Shown here: one piece after another, positions 18,801-26,598 of the stretch
Position numbering within the stretch: the first letter of the stretch is position 1
How the letters are laid out: each line of letters starts with the position of its first letter
Source of the DNA: JANQEU01 sp965242805
GTDB lineage: Bacteria; Bacteroidota; Bacteroidia; Cytophagales; Cyclobacteriaceae
Assembly (NCBI GenBank): GCA_965242805.1
Contig: CBDETD010000002.1
Location: forward strand, 3,348,001 to 3,412,000
Direction of reading: 5' to 3'
DNA: 64,000 bases
Position numbers and translations under genes: made by a program
Notes under the pieces: model-generated
Databases searched by the model: none
What the model was told of the DNA's origin: nothing
The model's input: only the letters and a program-made list of their open reading frames with translations

Positions 18801-21800
18801 TACACTAACTCCTTCGATCATTAACCAATATGATGAAGAAGGGACAGTGGTTGGCACCCTAGGAGCTACTCAATCAGATGCTGATCCAGTTACTTTTGGT
18901 ATGGACACGACTGCATCAACCACCATTCACTCAGGGTCGTTTGTGGTTGCTGGAAATGAGCTAGTTGTCAATGACGATCTCTTTGTACTGCGCTCACCTG
19001 GTCAGGATCCAACTGTAGAATTTACAATAACGGCGAATGATGGATTCGCCACATTCATTAAGACATTCAACATTCTTCCTGAAGGTGTACCTAATGGAGG
19101 TGGTGATTTTAGTAGTTCGGTAAACTTCGGAAATTTCCCAACATACAATGCTGCATTTGGGGACTTGGATGGAGACGGCAATCTTGATATTGTGATGTCC
19201 AATTCTGATTCTGTTTTCATTGAATACGGTGATGGCGCTGGAAACTTCGGTTCTCAGTATACCCTCATTACAGGGGTCAATGTGAATGACATTGAAATTG
19301 GTGACATCGATCAGGATGGTGATCTGGATTTGTTCTTAGTGGGAGAAAACTTTCCAATATTCTATCGTGATGGAGTAATCTTCAACAATGCAACGCATTA
19401 TATATATAACGGTAAGTATGCGGCCGAATTTGCAGATTTCGATGGGGATGGTGATTTGGATGTTGTAACTGCAAACGGAAGCTTTGTTAATGTATGGGAT
19501 AATACCGGTTCAGATTTCAACAATGAGGGAAGTAATGGAATAGGTGGATCTGCTCACAAAGTCCTATTAGGCGACTTGGACAAGGATGGAGACCTGGATG
19601 CCTTGGCATTTGAAAATAACGGCCCTGGCTACATAAGATTTTATCGCAGCAATTACGACTATTTCCAGTTTGGTAAGTTTCAGTGGAGTTATGAGGGGGA
19701 ATTGTCAACAAATCAAGGAGATGTCGAATTGGCCGATCTTGACGGAGATGGAGATCTGGACGTATTTATGTCAAACATGTCCAACCCAATACTATTCAAC
19801 GATGGCACCGGCTCTTTTACACCTGGTTCAGCTATAGCTGGAATTCCTGGAGGAGGAAAGGTTGATATTGGTGATTTGGATGGAGATGGAGATCTTGATG
19901 CGATCATTGGCGACGGGTCAGGCTTATACTATCTGGCTCTTAATGATGGCGTAGGAGTCTTCACAAGTGCAGGTCAACAGTTTGGAGGGATCATGTATGA
20001 TGAGGCTTCTGAAATTACCTTGGGTGATGTCGATGCTGATGGAGATCTGGATGTATTCGTTGCAAAATTCCAATATGATTCGATCAATTTTGAGTTTGTC
20101 TCTGATGTACTCATTCTGAACGAAACACCAAATACACCGGCAGTTTTGGTTAACTCCTCATTGACGGTAGACGAAGGAAATACCTTTATTCTAACTTCTA
20201 CTGAGTTATTGGCTACAGACGGTGAACAACCTGATACGGAAATCTTATTCCAGGTACAAACCTTACCGGCAAATGGATCAATTCAATTGAATTCTTCGGA
20301 TCTGGCCGTAAATGATTCATTTACTCAGGATGACGTGAACCTGGGCTTTGTGCAGTATGTCCATGACGGATCGGAGACCACTACAGATGGATTCGATATA
20401 TCATTGAGTGATGGTATTGTTGCAAGTGGTACCAGTACATTTAATATCACCATTAACCCTATTAACGACGCTCCTATAGTTAATATAAATACTAATCTGG
20501 TTGTCAATGAAGGAGATCTGGGGAATATAATTGCCAATACACTCTTAAGTTCAAGTGATATTGAGCAGACAGCAGCACAGTTAACCTATACGGTGACCAC
20601 ATTACCGGTAAATGGTGATCTGCGCAGAGACGGAACAATCCTCATTGCTAATGACACCTTTACCCAGGATGATGTCGACGCTGGATTGGTAACCTATGAT
20701 CACGATGGCAGTGCCACCATTGCCGATAGCTTTGTTTTTGATTTAAGTGATGGGGCTGGTGGAGATGTTACAGGACAAACTTTCAATATCGATATTATCC
20801 CACTTGGGGATGTAACACCTCCTTCCACCACAGTAGATTTCCTATCGACAAATGACAACACGCCACCTTTAAGTGGAACGATTGATGATAATACGGCAAC
20901 GGTATCGGTGACGGTTGATGGCACAAATTATGGCGCGACTAATAATGGAGATGGAACATGGGGATTGGCGGACAATACGATCACAACATTAGCAGATGGC
21001 TTTTACGATGTAGTAGTAATCGGTACGGACCTTGCGACTAACACCGATGAAGATACAACCTTCAACGCCCTTTTCATCGACACCACCTTACCGGTTGTAA
21101 GCACCGATGTATTGAACACCAACGACAACACTCCACCATTGACCGGAACGATCGATGACAACTTTGCTTCGATCTCGATCAATATAGATGGCAGTGACTA
21201 TGGAGCCACCAATAATGGCGATGGCACCTGGACATTGGCTGACAATACGATCACGACACTGGCCGATGGCACCTATGATGTGACGGCGACGGCTACCGAT
21301 ACGGTAGGCAATGTGGGCGTGGATAATGCGATAGGAGTGGTAACAGTTGATACTACACCACCGACGGTAACGATCGATGCGTTGACCACGGCAGACACCA
21401 CTCCTGAATTGACCGGAACGGTAGATGACAATGGAGCGACGATTACCGTGGATGTAGATATCTACAGTGAAACGGCAACGAACAATGGCGATGGTACCTG
21501 GACATTGGCAGATAATACATTGGGCGCACTAACGCTAGGCACTTATGATGTGGCGGTGACAGCAACGGATGGATTAGGCAATGCGGGTACCGATGCAACG
21601 ACCGATGAGTTGGAGATCATAGTAGATCCGGGCAGGGCCCTGGATTCGGCAGCACTGGTACAGGTGTACACCGCGACGGGAGGACCGAACTGGACGGACA
21701 ATACCAACTGGTTGACAGGGGCATTGGAAACGTGGACAGGGGTAACGGTAACGGTTGACCGGGTGACAGCGGTGGACTTAAGTAGTAATGATCTAACGGG

Positions 21801-23868
21801 GACGTTTCCCTTTATTACGACAGGACTGGATGCGGCCACTGACCTCAACTTAAGCGACAATGAACTGACCGATGTGGGAGATCTGTCGAACCTGACAGGA
21901 CTGACGAATGTAGACGTCACCGATAACCGATTACAATTCAACACGGTGGGTGCATTACTGGGAGGATCGTATACACTGACCTACCAGACCCAGAAGGAAG
22001 TACTGGCCTCGATCCAGACCCTGGAACAGGTAGGAGACCCTTACACCCTTGACCGGACGATAGCAGGGGCAGATGGGTATAGTTGGTTCAAGGATGGCAC
22101 ACCCACAGGCCAGACGACGGCCACGATCAACATAGCGAGTTTACAGACGACCGATGATGGGTTGTATACCGTGGAGGCGACGAGCTCGACGATCACGGAC
22201 CTGACGTTGACCACGACCGAGATTGACTTACGGGTAAGTTCACTGGAACGGGACGAGAAGTCGTTACGCCTGGTCTATGAAGGCTTTGCAGACAATGCAG
22301 GGATATCGGATTGGTCAGGTACATCTGTGAGTGAGTGGTCGGAGGTAACGATAACCGACAACAGGGTAACAGGGCTGGATATATCAGGATTGGGTGTAGA
22401 GGGACCGATGGCAGATGACTTGCTGGATGTAGAGGGACTCCAGACGGTAGACATTTCAGACAATGCGATCACGTTGATCCCTGATGTAACGAGCCTGGAA
22501 GGGCTGACGAGTTTTGATGCGAGTGAGAACCCGCTGGACTTTGCCAGTATCGAACCGAATATCAATAATGAAGTAACGTTCGAGTCATTGAAGCCATTTG
22601 GTGAGGCGACTGTCCTGAATTTGGCCAGGGGAGAGAATACCACACTGAGCCAAACGGTAGGCGGAACAACCAACATTTACCAATGGGTATTCCGAAATGA
22701 CTCCTTACCGGAGGCAAACCAGGACTTTGCAGATGTGGCTGGAGCCACAACGACGATCTACGATCTGACGAACCTGGATTACGAGACAATGGGACGGTAC
22801 AAGTTAGAGGTATCGAACACCCAGTCGACGATCGTATTGGAGAGTAAGGAGCAGGAAGTACTGGCCACAGCAAACATCAGTTTCACACCGGTCTTTGAAT
22901 TCAGTGATGGGACGGGAGGCACGGTGAAGGAAGGAGAGGCGAAGTTGTTCAGGATCACTGAGAGCGGGCCCTATGAAGGAGTGGACACGGTCAATGTGGT
23001 TAATGAGAATATATTGTTCGAAAATGTCAAACTGGGCAATTATATCCTCAACGTGAGGACTGAGCCTGAGTATGTGGAAATACTACCTCAAATTGACACG
23101 GTTCAATTCATACCGACGTATTTTGTAAGTACCATTGACTGGTTAGATGCCGATGTACTGAGGCTTCGAGACTTTATCGATGAGTCCCTGACCATGCAGA
23201 GAGTTCCTCCACCCACGGAAGGGGAAGGTGAAATAGCCATGTTAGTAGAATCGGATTTTGAAGATGACCCAGGAGGCAGACTTGAAGCGAGAAGGAGAGT
23301 TCAGAAAGCGGGCTGTTCTTTGAGAAGGAGAACGACTGGAGGAGGAGGACGACCTGCCCAAGACGATGATGAGTTTGTGTTGATTGCTTACAAGGAAACA
23401 GACGATAACGGTCAGGTAAACTTTGGTGAACTGCCCAATGGAACCTACCGACTGAACATCCAGTATCCTGGTATCCCGATGGATCCTGATTCATTTGTTG
23501 AATTTGAAATAGATGCTGATGGCGGAGTTGGAGGTTATGAACTGGAAGCGACGGTTACCGAAGATGGCATTGTCGTTGAAAACATTTTGGGGATCAGGTC
23601 CGATTATTTCAAGGATTTGAGTGTATACCCGGTTCCTGCCCAGGATGAAGTCACAATCAGTTATCGAAGGTTACTTATTGAGGATGTTCAGATCAGGTTA
23701 ACAGACCTTAACGGGAAGACTGTGATCAAGCGAGGCCTGGAAGTAGGGGTGAATAAGACTTTGAACCTGGATGTAAGCAGTTTGCAGGGAGGTGTATACT
23801 TACTTCAGGTATTCAATGATAGGGAAGGTACCATTGCCAGGTATAAGATCATTGTGAATAAGCAATAG
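15853..23868 (+). CDS. Giant T9SS-exported multi-propeller surface protein C
   Basis: This 2671-residue protein is the closest paralogue of giant A. A basic leader (KRIQDGSFWRLSARKRR) of about 60 residues precedes the hydrophobic core and a VQA-TD cleavage site. Three cadherin-like plus seven-blade FG-GAP modules follow (cadherin-like about 98-193, 530-632, 978-1080; propellers about 200-527, 635-975, 1083-1425), again 21 blades. Two CSPG/cadherin_3-like repeats (about 1429-1536 and 1537-1653) replace the single one in A. Then come three Ig-like domains (about 1655-1925), leucine-rich and Ig-like segments, the motif KAGCSLRRRTTGGGGR near 2480, and a T9SS type A domain from about 2583. Bases 21064-22542 are nearly identical to gene A. 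No TIGR03032 gene precedes this copy. It appears to be a single-gene unit between two palindromic repeats. Confidence 0.93.
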   Translation: MKKPPFHSFTGAFYKYKKFYQRLYKRIQDGSFWRLSARKRRMLIKRLRKQERKLAHLDVPSTWKNLAIPTVSALLLFATHGVQATDFSEEEDEEESKVLAISLSNTNVDAYATRGTVVGTISGSAGENAPFSLVSSGDAQDDDNGLFSIIGGDSLVVNDDIWKKNKSSLSIYLQGTGNTTPFAISLTVTGLPTQTGDRGFTNVATLASNVRSVKVGDIDGDGNLDVFESRSSEIIIRRSYGDLTFYAADTIDPGGSGIDEFVIGDLDKDGDIDIVITGNVGTGKVFTNDGNGLFSPVANAALDGTDFGSGVSLGDLDSDGYPDLAFREGLSTRVYLNNGDATFTENVSPGITTVGITQEFGDVDDDGNLDLLITRGNGTFVYYGNGTGGFSAVDTINTTGSSGAIFSDVDGDGDLDALIRESLNLRIAENTGNPAPNRWNPPVASGLTTQDFFTTGDYDGDGDLDIMHEDFYYVGLATNDGAFTFNDQFFFQNKYEDGVFSDLDKDGDLDLIMVPYSGGPSVVFENRLNNPATSILFDQPSIDIYAPKGTVVGQLSVTDPEGDQSTFSLGNGGLHNGAFTIRNGNQLVVNDEIYRLSDGGASNFSLDILATDIFGLPYSQTVIIPMGNLPTGGGAFDDPAISVSNGPYLALQGEVGYIDADGNLDVAIVRADTVDVFYGDGLGDFPTSNKIFISGANNDISLGDLDNDGDLDIVVGGFFGPGQSAVHINEGGGTWNPYYTSALYYESFLQIELGDVDQDGDLDIVTRDGGTSIGVTLNDGNGYFSYKFSNDGINNEGPFDLGDVDQDGDLDIVMAYSGAATIYYNEFPMNPPFSSSYTFISGPGIAPQKLELVDANEDGFLDAFVAADSDLGGLYLNSAGIDGTADAFTSGYQDGLVTGDIDGDGTIDVFLNSAAYNSNNEYTFLPGFGNQMPWSGPIGINGFTNDLLLGDLDSDGDLDFFLVNSTGTHDVLWGRTNDPITDITLTPSIINQYDEEGTVVGTLGATQSDADPVTFGMDTTASTTIHSGSFVVAGNELVVNDDLFVLRSPGQDPTVEFTITANDGFATFIKTFNILPEGVPNGGGDFSSSVNFGNFPTYNAAFGDLDGDGNLDIVMSNSDSVFIEYGDGAGNFGSQYTLITGVNVNDIEIGDIDQDGDLDLFLVGENFPIFYRDGVIFNNATHYIYNGKYAAEFADFDGDGDLDVVTANGSFVNVWDNTGSDFNNEGSNGIGGSAHKVLLGDLDKDGDLDALAFENNGPGYIRFYRSNYDYFQFGKFQWSYEGELSTNQGDVELADLDGDGDLDVFMSNMSNPILFNDGTGSFTPGSAIAGIPGGGKVDIGDLDGDGDLDAIIGDGSGLYYLALNDGVGVFTSAGQQFGGIMYDEASEITLGDVDADGDLDVFVAKFQYDSINFEFVSDVLILNETPNTPAVLVNSSLTVDEGNTFILTSTELLATDGEQPDTEILFQVQTLPANGSIQLNSSDLAVNDSFTQDDVNLGFVQYVHDGSETTTDGFDISLSDGIVASGTSTFNITINPINDAPIVNINTNLVVNEGDLGNIIANTLLSSSDIEQTAAQLTYTVTTLPVNGDLRRDGTILIANDTFTQDDVDAGLVTYDHDGSATIADSFVFDLSDGAGGDVTGQTFNIDIIPLGDVTPPSTTVDFLSTNDNTPPLSGTIDDNTATVSVTVDGTNYGATNNGDGTWGLADNTITTLADGFYDVVVIGTDLATNTDEDTTFNALFIDTTLPVVSTDVLNTNDNTPPLTGTIDDNFASISINIDGSDYGATNNGDGTWTLADNTITTLADGTYDVTATATDTVGNVGVDNAIGVVTVDTTPPTVTIDALTTADTTPELTGTVDDNGATITVDVDIYSETATNNGDGTWTLADNTLGALTLGTYDVAVTATDGLGNAGTDATTDELEIIVDPGRALDSAALVQVYTATGGPNWTDNTNWLTGALETWTGVTVTVDRVTAVDLSSNDLTGTFPFITTGLDAATDLNLSDNELTDVGDLSNLTGLTNVDVTDNRLQFNTVGALLGGSYTLTYQTQKEVLASIQTLEQVGDPYTLDRTIAGADGYSWFKDGTPTGQTTATINIASLQTTDDGLYTVEATSSTITDLTLTTTEIDLRVSSLERDEKSLRLVYEGFADNAGISDWSGTSVSEWSEVTITDNRVTGLDISGLGVEGPMADDLLDVEGLQTVDISDNAITLIPDVTSLEGLTSFDASENPLDFASIEPNINNEVTFESLKPFGEATVLNLARGENTTLSQTVGGTTNIYQWVFRNDSLPEANQDFADVAGATTTIYDLTNLDYETMGRYKLEVSNTQSTIVLESKEQEVLATANISFTPVFEFSDGTGGTVKEGEAKLFRITESGPYEGVDTVNVVNENILFENVKLGNYILNVRTEPEYVEILPQIDTVQFIPTYFVSTIDWLDADVLRLRDFIDESLTMQRVPPPTEGEGEIAMLVESDFEDDPGGRLEARRRVQKAGCSLRRRTTGGGGRPAQDDDEFVLIAYKETDDNGQVNFGELPNGTYRLNIQYPGIPMDPDSFVEFEIDADGGVGGYELEATVTEDGIVVENILGIRSDYFKDLSVYPVPAQDEVTISYRRLLIEDVQIRLTDLNGKTVIKRGLEVGVNKTLNLDVSSLQGGVYLLQVFNDREGTIARYKIIVNKQ
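21064..22542 (+). repeat. Gene-conversion tract, copy in giant gene C
   Basis: This is the partner of 5501-6980 in gene A. In C the GC-rich style continues beyond the right tract border (32 of 60 bases G or C at 22741-22800), while in A it drops at once (21 of 60 at 7201-7260). That suggests C was the donor. Confidence 0.85.
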
Positions 23869-23874
23869 TACCCA

Positions 23875-23993
23875 AGTCATCTCGAACAGGCCTTTGAACT
23901 ATTGCTGTTTTGGAGGCGTCATTGGCAATGAGTGGTTCGAGATGACTTTTTTGTTGGGAGCATGAATCCTTCCTCTTCGTTCGAAAGGACGGC
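23875..23993. repeat. Palindromic intergenic repeat (REP-like), copy 3 without central hairpin
   Basis: GTCATCTCGAAC (23876-23887) and GTTCGAGATGAC (23935-23946) are perfect inverted arms, followed by CTTCGTTCGAAAGGAC as in the full copies. The central 18-base hairpin is replaced by unrelated sequence. The element fills the gap between giant gene C and the convergent tryptophanase gene and touches the tnaA stop codon. Confidence 0.75.
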
Positions 23994-23994
23994 A

Positions 23995-25365
23995 CTAAAT
24001 CTTCTCAAACCAACACGAAAAGTGACGCAACAACTTGGGTTGTTTTGTGATCCTGTAACCGGAATATTTACTTCTTTTCTCCCAAACTTGCTTGATTACT
24101 TCAATGGTAAAATCGAAGTGACTTTGAGTATATACCCTCCTTGGAAAGGCGAGTCGAACCAACTCAAGGTTTGCAGGGAGTTCCTTTCCGTCGTGATCCA
24201 TATGGCCAAACATCACACTCCCCAATTCTACTCCTCGTATCCCACCTTCCTCATAAAGAGCATTGACCAGAGCAATACCAGGGTATTGTAACGGATCTAT
24301 TTGGGGGAAGAATTGCCTGGCATCAATAAAGACAGCATGCCCTCCGGCAGGTTTCATAACCGGAATACCCAACTCTATCATTTTGTTCAAAAAATATTCT
24401 ACAGTTGCGTGACGATACTGCTGATAGTCATACTCCAGTGCCTCCATAAGCCCGACGGCCACTACTTCAAGATCTCTCCCAGCAAGACCACCATAGGTTG
24501 GAAATCCTTCTCGGAGGATTAATGCATTTTTGAAATCCTCTGCCCAGGTTGGATCATTACAAACGAAGAATCCCCCAATATTGGCCAAACCGTCCTTTTT
24601 TAGACTCATGGTAGCTGCGTCAGCATATGAGAACATCTCTTCTGCGATCTGGATCAACGACTTTCCTTGATATCCTTCTTCTCGTTCGTGGATGAAATAT
24701 GAGTTCTCCGCAAAACGACAAGCATCTATGACAAGAGGAATTTCATATCTGTCAAGAAGATGCTTAACATCCTTGATGTTACCCATTGAGACGGGTTGAC
24801 CACCACCGGTATTGTTTGTTACCGTGATCATGGCAAAAGGGATCTTATCTGTCCCGTTCTCCTTAATGCAATTTTCAAGCTTCTCCAAACTCATATTCCC
24901 CTTGAATGGAGATTCGTCATTTGGATCCAGTCCCTCATTGACCACCAGGTCCAAAGGAGTGGCTCCGACATACTGCAAATTCGCTTTAGTAGTATCGAAG
25001 TGACTATTATTCGGGATAATGTCTCCGGATTTAACCTGAGTCAAAGCCAGCAGGCTTTCCGCAGCTCTTCCCTGATGTGTTGGGAAGATGTGTTTCATTC
25101 CGGTAATCTCCCTGACTGTAGCTTCAAACTTTTTCCACGATCTGCTTCCAGCATAGCTTTCATCTCCTAGCATCAGAGCGGCCCACTGATCAGTAGACAT
25201 TGCCCCGGTACCACTGTCGGTCAGAAGGTCAATGGCGACGTCCTCAGCATCGAGGAGAAAAACATTTTGATGCGCCTTCTCCAGTTTATCTATTCTTTCT
25301 TCCTTGGAGATCACCCGAAAAGGCTCGGTCATCTTAATCCGGAATGGCTCAATAATGGTTTTCAT
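23995..25365 (-). CDS. tnaA: Tryptophanase
   Basis: This PLP enzyme of 456 residues splits L-tryptophan into indole, pyruvate and ammonia in the cytosol. The beta-eliminating lyase fold is clear from THQGRAAE (residues 96-103), TVTNNTGGGQP (181-191), DACRFAENSYF (214-224) and the PLP-lysine segment MSLKKDG, where the second Lys (257) should bind PLP. Two positions that separate tryptophanase from tyrosine phenol-lyase favour tryptophanase: Asp124 in FDTT, where the phenol-lyase has Thr, and His448 in LRHF near the C-terminus, where the phenol-lyase has Phe. The length is normal and the ATG start matches the MKTIIEPF opening of the family. No TnaC leader peptide or TnaB permease gene is adjacent. 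It is convergent with giant gene C. Confidence 0.9.
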   Translation of the reverse strand: MKTIIEPFRIKMTEPFRVISKEERIDKLEKAHQNVFLLDAEDVAIDLLTDSGTGAMSTDQWAALMLGDESYAGSRSWKKFEATVREITGMKHIFPTHQGRAAESLLALTQVKSGDIIPNNSHFDTTKANLQYVGATPLDLVVNEGLDPNDESPFKGNMSLEKLENCIKENGTDKIPFAMITVTNNTGGGQPVSMGNIKDVKHLLDRYEIPLVIDACRFAENSYFIHEREEGYQGKSLIQIAEEMFSYADAATMSLKKDGLANIGGFFVCNDPTWAEDFKNALILREGFPTYGGLAGRDLEVVAVGLMEALEYDYQQYRHATVEYFLNKMIELGIPVMKPAGGHAVFIDARQFFPQIDPLQYPGIALVNALYEEGGIRGVELGSVMFGHMDHDGKELPANLELVRLAFPRRVYTQSHFDFTIEVIKQVWEKRSKYSGYRITKQPKLLRHFSCWFEKI

Positions 25366-25510
25366 TCAGATTCTTTTGGGTTATAGTAGCCAAAATAAGA
25401 GGTTTTCCCAAGTAGATATATGACGGATTTTAGCAGCGTAACTGATGTAAACCTTCTTTAAAGGAAATGAGTTGATGCAATATCTTTACACTTATTAGAA
25501 AACTAGGATC

Positions 25511-26101
25511 ATGCAATTCAACACTGAGGAGATAAACAGTCTAATCGCTAATCGGAGATCGATTTATCCAAATATTTATTCTGGAGAAATCGTTGACGAC
25601 AGCATAATTCATCAAATGCTGGAAAATGCCAATTGGGCTCCAACACACGGTTTGACAGAACCCTGGAGGTTTGTCGTGTTTAAGGGTGAAGGACTGAGAA
25701 AACTTGCAGATTTTCAATCTTCACTTTACAGAGAGATTACTGAACTTGATGGGACTTTTGATGAAGGGAAATATCAGAAACTTGCATCAAAACCGATGAA
25801 AGCTTCACATATCATTGCTATCGGAATGAAACGTGATACCCGTCTTAAGATTCCGGAGATAGAAGAAATAGAAGCAGTAGCTTGTGCCGTTCAAAACATG
25901 TATCTAACAGCCACAGCATATGGTGTCGGATGCTATTGGGGTTCAGGGGGAGTAACGTACATGGAGCAGGCAAAATCCTTTTTTGACTTAGGAGAAAACG
26001 ATAGATTGTTGGGATTCTTATATGTCGGGAAGCCCCGTATAGATTGGCCGAATGGTAAAAGAAATCCTATTAAAGACAAGGTTAAATGGATATTGGATTA
26101 A
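25511..26101 (+). CDS. Nitroreductase family protein (YdjA-like)
   Basis: This 196-residue protein has the FMN-dependent nitroreductase fold. RRSIYP near residue 16 corresponds to the RRSxR FMN-phosphate segment, followed by ANWAPTHGLTEPWRF (about 46-60), a central region with AVACAVQNMYLTA, and GVGCYWGSGG near 140. The single compact domain and the APTHGLTEPW motif are typical of the YdjA branch. It would use NAD(P)H to reduce an unknown nitro or quinone-type substrate in the cytosol. It is divergent from tnaA across a 145-base gap and stands alone on its strand, 104 bases before the next gene. Confidence 0.85.
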   Translation: MQFNTEEINSLIANRRSIYPNIYSGEIVDDSIIHQMLENANWAPTHGLTEPWRFVVFKGEGLRKLADFQSSLYREITELDGTFDEGKYQKLASKPMKASHIIAIGMKRDTRLKIPEIEEIEAVACAVQNMYLTATAYGVGCYWGSGGVTYMEQAKSFFDLGENDRLLGFLYVGKPRIDWPNGKRNPIKDKVKWILD

Positions 26102-26205
26102 TGACTATTACAGGTTACCACTAGGCACTTGAACCGAATAAATTGATGAGTACTCCTTAATGATTGAGTATATTAGGTAACTAAAGAAGAACACCACTCC
26201 CACTT

Positions 26206-26598
26206 ATGCACCCCAGACTTGTCTATCTACTGCTTATTATTGTTTCATGCTCACCAAAAGTCAAGAAATCCTCAAATCTCATTTCTTTTGATGATGTTGA
26301 GATACCTCGGGAGGGCACGGCATTAATTGGCAGTATAGTCGATATTAAGAGCAATGAAGATGGGTTGAATGTTACTATCAAAATTGACTCTTTTAAACAA
26401 GGAGGTACTGGTACCACTTTTTTTCAAAAGGATCAGGAAGAATCATTTACTATCACAAGACGTACTTTAACCCGTCTTGAGGAAGAAAAAGGTGTGGATC
26501 TGGAGAAAGACCTGGTTAAAGACCGTATGGTGCTGGCTGTAATTTCGAAAAACATGCGAAGTGGTCTGCTGCAAATTAATGACATTAGATTACCATGA
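26206..26598 (+). CDS. Small predicted lipoprotein of unknown function
   Basis: The 130-residue product begins with a short signal sequence ending in the lipobox IVSC (Cys15), so it is probably lipidated and exported. The mature part has a mixed beta-rich sequence that I do not recognise. Its last codons overlap the start of the next gene by 4 bases (ATGA), so the two are very likely co-translated. A role linked to the downstream exported BNR/cadherin protein is plausible but unproven. Confidence 0.7.
   Translation: MHPRLVYLLLIIVSCSPKVKKSSNLISFDDVEIPREGTALIGSIVDIKSNEDGLNVTIKIDSFKQGGTGTTFFQKDQEESFTITRRTLTRLEEEKGVDLEKDLVKDRMVLAVISKNMRSGLLQINDIRLP

Noticed and set aside
23932..24291. Open frame of 119 codons antisense to the end of tnaA
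   Set aside because: It is the complement of a well conserved tryptophanase C-terminus and starts in a repeat element.
23995..25365. Tyrosine phenol-lyase as the identity of the PLP lyase
   Set aside because: Asp124 and His448 match tryptophanase, not the Thr and Phe of tyrosine phenol-lyase.
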